Below, in pieces: positions 1 through 10,952 of a stretch of DNA of 64,000 bases (position 1 is its first letter; the number at the start of each line of letters is the position of its first letter). Origin of the DNA: Phanerochaete sordida (taxonomy: Eukaryota > Basidiomycota > Agaricomycetes > Polyporales > Phanerochaetaceae); assembly GCA_019973155.2 (NCBI GenBank), contig BPQB01000004.1, forward strand, positions 744,001 through 808,000, written 5' to 3'. The position numbers were made by a program, and so were the translations under genes. The notes under the pieces were generated by a model. It worked only from the letters and a program-made list of their open reading frames with translations. It was not told the DNA's origin and did not search any database.

Positions 1-167
1 GCATCCCATATCGAGGGCTCGCGCCCGTCCTTGTCTGGCGCGCCCTCGATCTGGTACGCCGCTGCGTCCGCCCGGGCTCAGCGTCGTCGTCCGTCCCGCG
101 CGCGCGTGTGCCACTCACCGGTGGCATAGCCCCAGACAAAGGACGCGGGGAGCTTGGCGGAGGTCAT
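1..167 (-). CDS. GH1 family beta-glucosidase, N-terminal part only (runs off left edge)
   Basis: The gene is read on the minus strand from an ATG at 167. The first exon (167-119) encodes MTSAKLPASFVWGYAT, then a GTGAGT intron (118-62) joins in phase to AAYQIEGAPDKDGREPSIWD. This is the classic N-terminus of glycoside hydrolase family 1, with the FxWGxAT(A/S)xYQIEG block and the PSIWD block. GH1 enzymes hydrolyse beta-linked glucosides such as cellobiose. Both catalytic glutamates lie outside the window. There is no signal peptide before the domain, so an intracellular enzyme is likely, as for many basidiomycete GH1 proteins. The family call is firm from the motif; substrate preference cannot be judged. 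Confidence 0.88.
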
Positions 168-452
168 CGTCTGCGGCAGGCTTCGAGAAGTACAAGGGCG
201 TTCCCAGGCGGGCGTGTGCGCAGAGCTTATATACGAGGCGGGAAGTCACGCCGGCCGGCTGCGATGATGCTGAGGGTCCGGCGCATCCTCGGAGACGCGC
301 AGGGCGAAGCGTGACCCTCTCCGTTGCTTTATTGTCATCTCCGTCCACGCCAGCGTGGCTGTGGGAGTCTGGAGTGGTGTGTCTGCGAGACAGCGTGGTG
401 GTTCAGGATCAAGAGACAACTGCCCGATCCAGGAACTGCGACCGTCGTGGCG

Positions 453-2352
453 TCAACTGATAAGCGCCACAGCACTCTGAAACTGAGACCGCAAGGCTGC
501 CAGTACTTGAGTGGATGCGACATTTTGTATCGCAAGGATATCAAGAATAACGGGTGTGGTATAAGTTATGCTAAGATGGCGCCGGTGCTCCCACTCGTCT
601 CTGTTCTCCACGAGATTTTCCCCCTCAGGTTGGGTGGCGGGTGGTCCCTGCGAACCAGCTCTATGACTGCCCAGCCGAGTCAGCACACAAACACTGCAGC
701 GGTACGCGGACTCACCGTCGTTGCGGCTGCCGTGTACGGCGCTCTCAGTCTCGTACAGTTCCTGCTCGTAGCCGCGCTCGGACCAGTCCGGCCGGCCGGT
801 CTCAAGGGCCGACGTCACGATGAGGTCGTCCGAGAAGTCGGTCGCGGTCCGTAGTCTAGAGTGGGAGTTGGGGTGCAGTAGCTTGGGGTCGCGTATGTTC
901 AACATGAGGCGAGCGATTAACATTGTCGACAAACTGCAAACCAGTTAGCTGTGAGCGGTGGGCATAAGAAGCCCTTACATATTGGTAAATGTAGCTGTGA
1001 ATCCTTTGAGGACTGGCTAGAGTACATGGTAAGCATCTGGCGGCCGCAGAGTAGCTGGCGCGTCTTACTCGTGAAAACTAGAAGTGAGGGTCAGATACCG
1101 AGATAGACGGCTGTAGAGCACACCTACCAAGAACGTGAACACTGTGGTGCTCGTGAAACACATGATGAGCCTGCACCACGTTTGAACGCCTGCGTCGTGA
1201 CTTCAAGCACAGACAGCTTACCCAAAATACATGGTGCCTGCAATTGAATCAGTCATCTGTCTATCAAGTGAGCGCGAACAAGAGACGTACCGTCTCGAAG
1301 GATGAGATCAACGATGCCTCTGGGCCCGCCCCGGAGCGATAGTGCTTTGCAAAGTGTGAGGGTGAAGATCATCGTATCATGGCAGAGCATAGCGCCCCAT
1401 GTGATTGCCAGATCTACTCCGAGTCAGTTCTCTCCACCAACTCTGGAGACTCAAACTACGCACTGCGACCTCTGATCTCAAATGGCTCAGTCAAGCCAAC
1501 AACACAGAGGAGGAATCACGCACGACGATGAAGAGGTGGCAACATTGCACCCTATGGCTGCGGGCTCTTCCGGAGTGGGCTCATGGTGCCTCACTAGACC
1601 GTACTGACAAGTCGGATGGGAGGCGTGCGGAATGAAGGTGGACAGGGCGGACGTACGCAGCAAACAGCGAGCACCGCGACCGATACTGTCCACAGCAGGT
1701 AGAAAATGCGACGGCTTCGCTCATACAAAGCGTACGTGCGTATGTTGAGCATTACTGAGCGAAAGAGATGTCAGCGAGCACAGCGCATCCAGCCAGGATG
1801 AGACTCACTAGCGACCAAGACCTGCGAGACGAGGATGTAGAACTGGTGGTACGCTATCAACGCAGGACATCTGGGATACACCCAGTCAGCCGTTTGCACA
1901 CGCCAAAGGCGACATACATCTCACATCTAAAAATTACTCAATGGAGTCAGCGACAACATCGTTCAGGACACGAATCCACAGACGCACATGATGATCTTCC
2001 ACAGCCCAGAGCACCTGCACCACGACCGGGACGTTCCCCGCAAGCGCGAGATACCGGCACACGAGGAACCACAGCGTGCCCCGCTTGGGACTCAGGTCCG
2101 CCGTCCAGTACCGCTCGATCTCCGCGGGCAGCGTGAGCAGGTAGTCGTAGTAGAGGAGTGCTGCCGGCGCCGCATCAGCCCTGCACACCCGAGCGCACGC
2201 GCCACGCACCGAATGGGGCGAGGTTGAACACGCGGTTCAGCCGCGCGTCCCTGCGTGCGGGCGTGAGCTTCGCGTGCGCGGAGGCGTGCCGGGGCGTACC
2301 TGAAGGCAGTGGCAACGTCCGCGTCCCAGGCGCCCGCCGCGCTCAGGCTCAT
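453..2352 (-). CDS. DUF6533 multi-pass membrane protein (copy 1)
   Basis: This is a fungal integral membrane protein of unknown function. I rebuilt it from several exons. It starts at 2352 with MSLSAAGAWDADVATAF, and two short introns lead to the DUF6533 core ALLYYDYLLTLPAEIERYW near 2110-2170. The hallmark NIRTYALYERSRR is near 1690-1750. A later stretch, HDTMIFTLTLCKAL...LILRDG, is near 1300-1400. The tail MLIARLMLNIRDPKLL is near 890-930. This order matches agaricomycete DUF6533 proteins, which have about seven hydrophobic segments and a polar tail. The last exon stays open to 453, but a small extra intron there cannot be excluded. A second family member lies at 37.8-40.1 kb on the other strand. 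Confidence 0.8.
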
Positions 2353-3576
2353 CAAGCGCGTCTTCGAGAGCGCGTCCTCGTGGCGTGACAGTGGCGGCCG
2401 GGGGCCGACGCGCAGAGGGTGGGTGGGGCCCAGGAGCTCGCTCGCGGGGCCCGTCGCAGGCGCGGTATATGTACGGCGCCGCCGTGCCCGCAGGCAGGGT
2501 CTGATCGCGCCATGCGTTTCGCGCCGGGGCGACGTGCAATCGGGCGAGCGGCGATTTCGAAATTGGCCCCCGTGCCGATGCGAACCTTGCCGCGCTGGCA
2601 GATCCTGATGCACTCGCTGATGCTCGCAAATTCGCAGAACACAAGGGAGCTGCCCTCCCGCCGCGGCCGACCGCCCGGCGACCGCCTGCTACTGCGTGCG
2701 AGGCCGCGTCGCCATCACGCTCTTGTTACTGTGGGACCCGGGCGATCGCCTGCCAATGTGTGCGCCGCTTCCCTGCATACCGGCTGTCGGAGGGCTGCGT
2801 GGAGGGTGCGCGAGGATGTGGGGATGCCGTGGTGCCCCGGTCTCAGACTCCACCTCGTCCGAGGCGCCAGTGCGGCCGCATCCTGGGCCCGCGTCGCGCT
2901 GCGAGAGCGACCTCCGAGCCCCCGGGATATCGCCTCCAGCGCACGACGTGACGCGAGGGACGTGGATGGGGCCTGCCACGGTTTCAGTACCGGTTCCGTG
3001 GGCGTGGGGGGCCTCGATTGAAATGTTTCATCGACGCGATCGAGCAATTCGAGTCCATCTGCGAGTCTCTGCGACGCACACGCATGCGCGGACGTCATCG
3101 CGCGGCTGTTTCGAGGTGCGCAACGGGTGCAGTTTGCTAGCCGAGCGAGCTGCTAAGGATTACGGGGTGCGTGCGCGACGTGCACGGGCGAAAGCATGAC
3201 GGGTAGCGCGCGCATATAACACGCAGGACGAGCTGGCTTCGTGTGTTTCGACTGTGGATGACCTGCAGATAGTGCTCTGAACCTGGGTGACTGAACCATG
3301 CATGCAGCCATGAAAAGTGGGGTCCGCTATGTAGAAAAAGATGGCTGGTGACATCGTCATTATATTGGATCACTCACGACCGTGACCTCTACGTATGTGC
3401 CCCGGTCTACCGCTAACGATTACTGAAGAGCACCCATCGAATGCCTTCGTAGAGCAACTGCACGTCGGGAAGCTTCTCCTTCCGTTTCCGCGGTCTTCCT
3501 ATCGCAGGGGGCTTGGGTAGAGCTGCGGCAGCACTGAAGGTCAGAGCAAAGCGTACGAGACACTCGCCGAGCTTCA
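2353..3576. other. Intergenic region, no supported gene
   Basis: The stretch lies between the start of the DUF6533 gene and the end of the OXLD1-like gene. It has many overlapping GC-rich reading frames on both strands, none of which resembles a known family or shows a convincing exon chain. It presumably holds the promoter of the DUF6533 gene and the 3' UTR of the OXLD1-like gene. No inverted repeats or RNA genes were seen. Confidence 0.5.
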
Positions 3577-4228
3577 CTAACCCCCGGCGTGGGATTCTGC
3601 CTGGTGCTTCTCCGCCAACTTCCTCTCCAGCTCTGCGAAAGCGTCGTACACGGGGCTGAGTTTCGGCTTCGCTTTCTGACTCGACCCTGTGGTTTGTATC
3701 TCTGGCGGCCAGCGGTCTTCGGGTATATGCAGGGCGTTGAGGGAGGCGCGGACGGAGTCCGTGGCTTTCTTGTACTCATCGAGGGCTTCTATGTAGAGGT
3801 CTTGTACGCAGATGGCGCAGCCAGACATGCAGCATTCTGACGCACAGTTTAACGTTGTTCAATCACAGAAAGCCGAAGTGCTCACCGTCTGGTCCTGGAG
3901 GCTTCGGTTCCTCTGGAATGACAAAACCCATGAACGTCTTCACGTCCCGCTTTGCGGGTCGCACGCGCGGTACATCCGGGTCATTCTCTTGTACATCCCT
4001 GGAGAGCTCCGCAATATCGCTCTGGTACGATCCTTTGCCCCGCACCGATTTCTCCAGTCGGCGATAGCGGTCGGTTAGGTTCTGGCCGCCGCGAGTTGGG
4101 TAGCGGCCGGGTGGGGTCGATGTCGGGAGCACGTGTGCTGCTGCTGCCGCCGCCGACGCATGGCGCAAGAGTACTACGGGTGTATGTGGCAGAGAAGAGA
4201 GTGCACTGCCCGCCGCGAGTCGCAACAT
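3577..4228 (-). CDS. Oxidoreductase-like domain protein (OXLD1-type), probably mitochondrial
   Basis: Two exons (4228-3886 and 3836-3577) encode about 200 residues. The intron 3885-3837 is 49 bp and rejoins the frame at DECCMSGCAICVQDLY. That Cys-rich block (CC-x3-C-x2-C-x2-LY) is the signature of the small oxidoreductase-like domain of OXLD1 and its fungal relatives, whose biochemical role is unknown. The N-terminus MLRLAAGSALSSL is basic, hydroxylated and lacks acids, as in a mitochondrial presequence. The tail is charged and probably helical. It is divergent from CSN5 with only 183 bp between the start codons, so they share a promoter region. The family call is strong; the location is inferred. 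Confidence 0.85.
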
Positions 4229-4411
4229 CCAAGTCCGAGTGTATGCATGAGTAAGAGGTGTGCAGGACGCTGTCCGGGACGAGGTCCATCCGGGAGCGTG
4301 GAGAAAGGCGGCCGTGCCGAACGCGGGAACTCGCTCCCACGCCCGCGACGCATGGGACGCGAGGCGCCACAGACGCCGGCATACCTGCCTGGCACCGCAC
4401 CGCGAGCATCG

Positions 4412-5823
4412 ATGGCGGCGGGCACGGCGTTCAAGAGCTTCTCGCTCACGAACGACATCCTCGAGGTGTCCCCGCAGGACGAAATATTTAGGTACGACCC
4501 CGAGGCGAACAAACGACTCGCCCGAGACGCACCATGGAGCAAGGAGTACGTGTGCCCGCCGCTTAATGAGGTGCACGGGATGCTGAGGACGTGCTATTTT
4601 ACCAGCCCACACTACTTCAAGTCATGCAAGATCTCCGCTGTTGCCTTGATTAAGATGGTGAGCACGGAGGGCCCGCGAAGAAGAAGACTGGGCTCAGACG
4701 TCGTATCCGCAGGTCATACACGCGCGTTCGGGTGTGCCACACGAGATCATGGGGATGATGCAGGGCAAGATCGTCGGGACGTCTCTGGTCATCGTCGACT
4801 CCTTTGCACTTCCGGTGCAAGGGACAGAGACGCGAGTCAATGCGGCGAACGAGGCCAACGAGTACATGGTGCAGTACATAGAGAGCAGTAACAGGGTGCG
4901 TACTCGGATGCCATTTCCCACTCGCGCGTTCTGATGGTAGTTTTGGTCCAGGTAGCCAGGCTGGAACACGCTGTCGGCTGGTACCACTCCCACCCCGGCT
5001 ACGGATGCTGGCTCTCAGGTATCGACGTCAATACCCAGATGACCAACCAGAAGTACCAAGACCCATTCGTCGCCGTCGTCGTACGTTGCGGCGTGCGTTC
5101 GCCCTGGCTCCACATCTCACATCCTTCTAGATTGACCCCAACCGCACCATCTCTGCCGGCAAGGTCGACATCGGTGCCTTTCGTACCTACCCAGAGAACT
5201 ACACGCCACCGGATGCTGTAGCGTCGGAGTACCAGTCGATTCCCCTCAGCAAGATAGAAGACTTCGGTGTGCATGCCAATCAGTACTACCCGCTCGAAGT
5301 CCAGATCTTCAAGTCGAGTCTTGACAACGAGCTCCTCGGCCTTCTATGGAACAAGTACTGGGTCAACACCCTCAGTCAGAGCCCTCTCATCTCGGTACGT
5401 GCGGTCAGCGCTCTCGATAAGACCTGCGACTAATTTAGGTTCAGAATCGGGCGTATGCTGTATCCCAGCTGTCTGACCTGCACCAGAAACTGGCGAAGGC
5501 GGGACAGACTGTCCCAAACACCCGCGCACCGGCACCAGTAGTCAAGGAAGAGAAGACCCTTACCAAGGTATGGTCCAGTGCCATCTTGTTGAAACAGCTG
5601 CTGACGACACCCGATTTTGTAGAAGGTCGAGAAGAAGCCGGAAGAGAGCCAGCTCGTGAAGAGTGTCAAAGACAGCAACAAGATCGCCATCGAGGCGCAG
5701 CACGGGCTTATTGCCCAAGTCCTCAAGGACGTAATCTTCTCGATGCGGCCAGGATCCGACGGCACCGAGGCCGCTCTGAACCAGGCATCGGAGGCTGTGG
5801 ACACTGCGATGTCCATCGGCTGA
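4412..5823 (+). CDS. csn5: COP9 signalosome subunit 5 (JAMM deneddylase)
   Basis: CSN5 is the metalloprotease subunit of the COP9 signalosome; it removes Nedd8/Rub1 from cullin-RING ligases in nucleus and cytosol. The start is ATG 4412 ([10 protein letters not shown]). At least six short introns are spliced out by hand, giving about 360 residues. The MPN+ domain is complete: the upstream glutamate is in [12 protein letters not shown], and the zinc motif [14 protein letters not shown] has the His-x-His-x7-Ser-x2-Asp spacing needed for catalysis. The C-terminal half carries the expected [14 protein letters not shown] and [11 protein letters not shown] blocks. No key residue is missing, so an active enzyme is expected. 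Confidence 0.96.
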
Positions 5824-6251
5824 GGTTCTACATAGAAGTTGTATTCGTCTCAATGTACTCTTGCAGCCTGGCTCTCCCTCGCTATTGTTTGTATCATAGT
5901 CACTCTTGCAACCAGTTATTCACTCGGATGGACGCCGGCGCTATGCGCGACCGCATCTTGACCCAAACTTCACCCAAACTCTTGACGATCCTCTTGTTCT
6001 CTCTGTGACATTGGTCAACCTCCCCATCGCACAGCATCGCTGCAGAACGCGCGCTGTGCAGGCGATTAGCTCCTAGCTCGTGACTCTACCCCAGAGCTGT
6101 ACTAAAGCGGCTTCGCTTGGAACGTCAGGGTTGTCTCAGCCCCATAAGCACCCTCAGCTTGCGGAGGTCTCTCTCTTGCCTACGTACTCTCTGTTCGTCA
6201 CACCTATCGGCGCAGGTCAAGCTACTTGGATACTACATCGACCTCCGCGAC
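5824..6251. other. Intergenic region between csn5 and S1/P1 nuclease
   Basis: This stretch is the 3' flank of csn5 and the promoter of the nuclease. No gene, RNA or repeat was seen. Confidence 0.5.
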
Positions 6252-7521
6252 ATGAAGCTCTCTTATGGTCTTGCAGGACTCGCCGCGACCCTCGCAGCTG
6301 TCCCGACCGCGCTGGCATGGGGCGGTGCTGGGCACGAAATCGTCGCGACCATCGCGCAGATCTACCTGCACCCGTCGGCCCTCAGCAACGTCTGCGACAT
6401 CCTGTACCCCGGCTCGGCTGCGCTTGGGCACTGGCCGCCGTGCTACATCTCGCGCGTCGCGTCCTGGGCGGACCAGATCAAGCGGAGCCCGCAGTACCGC
6501 TACACCGCCGCGATGCACTACGTCGGCGCCGTCGGCGACCATCCGTGCGAGACGTGCCTCTTCCCCGGCGCGGACGGCTGGGCCGGCAAGCGCGATATCA
6601 ACGTGCTCGGCGCGGTCAGAAACATGACCGACGTGCTCGTCGGGTACACCGACGGCTCCTTCGACCGCGATATCGCGGAGGACGCCGTCAAGTTCCTCAT
6701 ACACTACATGGGCGACATGCACATGCCGCTGCACTTGACGGGCAGGGAAAGAGGGGGGAACGGTGCCCGTGTCGCCTTTGATGGACGTGCTACCAGTATG
6801 TGAACCGCTCCTAGCGCTCTTGATGTGAGTTGACCTTGTTGCAGACCTGCACTCCCTGTGGGACAGCCTCCTCATCGCCAAGTCCCTGCGCACGATCTCG
6901 TCGAACTACACCCGCCGCTTCCCGCACGACTCGACCTCCGTCGATGTCGAAGCGCACCTCCGCGACACGATCTACGACCCGTACGTGCGCCGCGTGATGT
7001 GGGAAGGCATGGGCGTCGGCAGCGTGCCGGGCCGCTTCGCCGTCGAGACCATCGAGGAGTGGCTCACCTGCCCCGAGCCGGCACCAGAGGGCCGCTGGGA
7101 CCAGGGCGTGCTCGGCGCCGTGCAGACGACGCTCGGCCTGCGCGCCGCGCGCGACGAGGAGCGCTGGGACGACGAGGTGCTCTGCCCGTTCGCGTGGAGC
7201 AAGACGCTGCACGGCCTGAACTGCGAGCTCGTCTGGCCCGCCGCGCTCGACCGCCCGCCGTACAACCAGAGCGCGTTTGGCGCGCGCGGCGACGAGCACG
7301 ACCACGAGTCGCCCGACGACTTCTTTGCGCGCCCGCGCAGGCCCCACCCTGACCTCCTCGAGCTCGACACGCCCGAGTATGCGGGCAAGATTTACCAGGA
7401 GTGGGTCATCGAGCGGCTCATGGCCACCGCTGGCATCAGACTTGCTGGCCTCCTCAACGGGTTGTTCATGGATGTCGAGAGTCTGGGGAATGAATGCGAT
7501 TTGCCTGTGGTTTATGTGTAA
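6252..7521 (+). CDS. Secreted S1/P1-type zinc nuclease
   Basis: S1/P1 nucleases are secreted three-zinc enzymes that cut single-stranded DNA and RNA and remove 3' phosphates. Two exons (6252-6795 and 6845-7521) with one 49 bp intron encode 406 residues. A signal peptide of about 21 residues ends at ALA just before Trp, so the mature protein begins WGGAGHEIVA. That N-terminal Trp and the nearby His are zinc ligands in this family. Further ligand blocks are visible: AAMHYV, LIHYMGDMHMPLH, and RERGGN...TNLHSLWD spanning the splice site. N-glycosylation sites (NMT, NYT, NQS) fit secretion. The C-terminal region is somewhat longer and more acidic than in Aspergillus S1, but the core is intact. Confidence 0.94.
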
Positions 7522-7768
7522 CAGTATAATTGTCTGTGGTCAGGTCATCTCTTTGTAATTTCTCGTAGCATCGACCTCTCACGGGACTTTCGTATATTAG
7601 CCTCGCACTGTGCGGCCGGGTTGGGATTGGATTGTTTCGTACGGGGAAAGAATGGATAGTATGACATGTTATGGGGAGCTCTTGGAATAATTCTCCTTTA
7701 CCAGGGTAAGGGAGGCAGAGTCGAGTGCCAAAGATTGAGAGAAGAGTTGAATACTGGCCGCACATTAG

Positions 7769-8205
7769 GGGAGATCACGGTAGCGGATTCTGGGTGTAAT
7801 CAGGCTCGGATTACAGCGCGGATTATCGCCTCCGTTCTGCGCGTCGATTTCGGCGCTTAGCGTTCAAGTTCCCTCCCCGCTTGTCTGAGTCTGAAGCACC
7901 CCAGGCTGTTTGGCAGTGTTTGCTACGAAGAAGCTTACTTCTGCGGTCATATCTGACCCCTACTGCTCGTTTCTTGCATGCAATTTGATGACAGTTGTAC
8001 ATTGAATCTTCAATGCGAGCTCAATGTCCTCAACGGCGAGCACAGAAGGAGTTTCTGCACAGATGCCGACGGCCAGCAGGGTCGGGCATCAGCGGAGAGT
8101 CAAGATGATCTGCTAAGCGCCGAAATCGACGCGCAGAACGGAGGCGATAATCCGCGCTGTAATCCGAGCCTGATTACACCCAGAATCCGCTACCGTGATC
8201 TCCCG
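7769..8205. mobile_element. Element A: 437 bp MITE with 93 bp perfect terminal inverted repeats
   Basis: Bases 7770-7862 are an exact inverted copy of 8112-8204. With one unmatched base at each end, the element is flanked by TA on both sides (7767-7768 and 8206-8207), the target duplication of Tc1/mariner-type transposons. The roughly 250 bp interior encodes nothing recognisable, so it is non-autonomous. The arms contain repeated GGATTA/TAATC motifs. It lies between the S1/P1 nuclease gene and tRNA-His and would fold into a long hairpin if transcribed. Confidence 0.85.
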
Positions 8206-8439
8206 TATTGTTCCAAGGATAGCAAGTCTCCGATGCGGGCTTCAACTTTGGCAAGCAGGTTGGAAGACCGAAAGTCACTACTAACAAAACCTGAGGTCGC
8301 TTGGCCACATACTCACTGATCATCTCGCCGTACTTGGGCGAGCACAGCTTCAAGCTCGAGGCGGCCGGCCTTGGGAAGCATACAGGCTCGAGCTCTGATG
8401 CTGTGAGGGTCATGTAAGATTTGAAACCTGTGTCTTTCG

Positions 8440-8521
8440 GTCCTTGTCGATTAGTGGTTAGATCATCACGTTGTGGTTACACAAGCCCGTGAAGACGGAG
8501 GCTCGAATCCTCCCTGGGACA
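8440..8521 (+). tRNA. tRNA-His (anticodon GTG) with 10-nt intron
   Basis: Acceptor GTCCTTG pairs with CTGGGAC, with one T-T mismatch and a G-T pair. The D arm is GATT/GATC around AGTGGTTA, the anticodon stem is TCACG/CGTGA, and the loop is TTGTGG followed by C. The intron 8477-8486 sits after position 37, where tRNA introns belong. The T arm is GGAGG/CCTCC with loop CTCGAAT. The discriminator is A, as in fungal tRNA-His. A T-rich run follows at 8524-8540 as the Pol III terminator. A copy with an identical mature sequence lies at 46523-46604. Confidence 0.86.
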
Positions 8522-8719
8522 GTATTTTTATTTGATTTTTTATTTGGCTTGGGTCCTCAAAAAGTATTGATTGAGCGACGACTCCGACGAGCGTGCCTCT
8601 TCTACTGTAGTACTACTGCCTTCCAAGTTCCATCCGAGTACGTAGCTATACCTATCTAGGCCCGTGTTAGAATGTAATGCGTCTCAGGGAGCACGATGTG
8701 GTATGCAAAATACAGCTGG

Positions 8720-10143
8720 TCACAGATTATAGTTACAGGTGCTGCATTTGAGATAGAAGGCGGCGCCATTCGCACCCGCTCGGCAGCTGGGGCACGTAGT
8801 CGGCCTGACAGGGGAGGAGCTGGGGGTACCAGCCATCTTTTGGAAGAGTCGAGCAAGCATCCCTGCGCTGTGCTTGAGGTCCTCGGCCTCGATCCCTTCC
8901 ATCCAGGAGTAGAGGCCTTTGGCAACGACTTCCCTAGCCTTGTTGCACGCATAGGTGATCTCGAGCTCCTGAATTTCGTCATATCTGCGTGATGTTACGA
9001 GAGAGCAGTTTTCGAGAAGAGACTCGGCTTACTGTGCAGTGAACGACGAGAAGAGCTCTGCAAGAATATTGTCAGCAGACATCTTCGACGCTATGTCGTC
9101 CTTGGCAAGGTTCTTGAGTTCTTTCAAGCCAAGCTGGAAAGAACGTGAGTGGCACGTCGAGTGAAGCTATTAGGACGTACCCGGTGAGCAAGCTTGTACA
9201 TCGATTTTGGAGAAGTGGGATGTGCTCCTGCATCGTGAGTCTGAAAAAGAAATATTGCAGGAATCTTGGGCTGGCTCTTCAGCCGAGAGAATGCGATCTT
9301 GCCGGTACTGGTATAGAAGATGAAAGACTGCCATCTGCGGGACCGTATGATGAGACTAGTGAAGTACGATGCGTCAATCACGTACGTAGGGAATGCGAAA
9401 GTGCGAATGAGATGGATGCGCCCTGTCCCACCGAGCGCGAGCTTTTCCCCGTGGCTCTCAGGTTCTCCGTTGACTTCACTCTCCTCGGGCTTCTGAAAGA
9501 CGAGTCATTACGCTGCCCAGAGACAAGTACCATACAGGCATTAACGTACCTTGCCAGCGCCGCAGCCGTCGGCGCGAGAGGTGCTCACTTCGCGGGCATC
9601 GGCACTGGCGAGGGAACCGCCAGCGATAGGTACCTCAGCATTCTGTGGTAGCGGCTCCTCGTCGTCTTCGAGGTCGCTGTCCGAACCGTACCCGGGGTCG
9701 TCTATTTCGGCTGGAAAGTCACTCGGAAAGCCGCCGTCGAGCTGTCCTTCGATGGAGCAGCCGTCAAAGCCACTGCGAAGAACTTCAGACGGGAAGATCG
9801 TGTCATTGATGTCGCAAATACATGGCGGCTGATACTCACGAGGCTCGAAGTACTGCGGCTCCTTCGCGCGGAGAATGTAGCTATTGGCGTGGACAGCCTT
9901 CGGAGAGTAGATGACTCCAGAGGTTTTACGGCGAGAGTAGGCGTAGAACGTGGTATCGAGGAAGTTGCCACTAATCATGGCACGCTTGAACGCGAGCCTC
10001 ATGAGCTCTTCGGGGCTCTTGTCGACATCGGCAGGGATTGGTTGATCGAACCCAGGATGGTCTTGAGTGCCTGACGCCACCTGCTTTCCCTTCTTCTTCT
10101 GACCCTTGCCCTTGACAGCTCGATTCGGCGGCGGAGTCGACAT
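8720..10143 (-). CDS. BTB/POZ-like agaricomycete protein with C-terminal CxxC-CxxC motif (copy 1)
   Basis: This belongs to a lineage-expanded basidiomycete family resembling BTB/POZ proteins, with no assigned function. The start is ATG 10143 (MSTPPPNRAVKG); an in-frame ATG lies upstream at 10170. The first exons encode GNFLDTTFYAYSRRKTSGVIY and ANSYILRA, then an acidic stretch (GYGSDSDLEDDEEP). A later exon encodes WQSFIFYTSTGKIAFSRL and SPKSMYKLAHR, the BTB-like core of these proteins. The last exon ends in CPSCRAGANGAAFYLKCSTC, two CxxC pairs suggesting a small zinc ribbon. Introns of 45-60 bp separate the blocks. A diverged copy lies at 55.2-58.8 kb and is disrupted. Partner and role are unknown; such proteins may be cullin adaptors, but that is inference. 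Confidence 0.8.
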
Positions 10144-10952
10144 GGGATCGAGGGGGGCGTTACCAAACATGAGCGTAGGAGGACAGGTGTGCAAGGGGCT
10201 TCAAGGAGCGAGGCAGCCTTTCAGCAAGCGTGCACTATGTGAGCACAAACTCAATCAGCTTGCTTTGTTCTTAGATGCACCAGCACAAAGGAGCGGCCTG
10301 AAGCCTATACCAACCCATCGATGAAATCGCCCGCTGCTTGTTTGACAGGCACGAGGTCTCGATGGAGGTCTTGTGACGTCCCATACCGCACCAGAAAGTA
10401 GAGAGCACCTGATTAAGCAAAAAGAAATGTTAGTGGCAAGACTGGAGGCAAAAACGTGGTGATAATTTACGACCGTTAGTAGGACGTGTAAATCCCGGGC
10501 CCGGAATGTTGCGCTAGACTCGAATGCACATCAGTACTAGTAGTCGATTGTCATACACGCCCCGTAGAAGTCATGTCGGCGGTGTGTACATTGGAAACTT
10601 TGGTACTGATGTTATGCCAGGTTGGAGAGCGTGCCGCGGTGAAACACAAGTTGCAAGGGCAGAGAAAAGGCTAGACTGACGGCTATCGCCGCTCGAATTA
10701 AATATTGAACGCCACGACGGAAGCGCTTATTGGCGCCTGCTACGCTCTCGAGTAAGCGTCTGCCTCGGGGAGACTAACGCTCTCCAGAGAAAGTTTGTCC
10801 AATGCCAAGTCACCTCAACGGCAGGGAGAACGACGATATATTACTCGAATGGCAAAGAATCTGAAGTATGAGAATGCAGGTCCAAAGTGCGATAGCATAC
10901 ACACAAGTTAATACATAGATAAAGGCAAGGCAGTCGACCTCAAGTCGCCCTT
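10144..10952. other. Intergenic region, no supported gene
   Basis: The stretch lies between the BTB-like gene start and the SPT5 stop codon. It should hold the BTB-like promoter and the SPT5 3' UTR. No coding region, inverted repeat or RNA gene was found. Confidence 0.5.
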
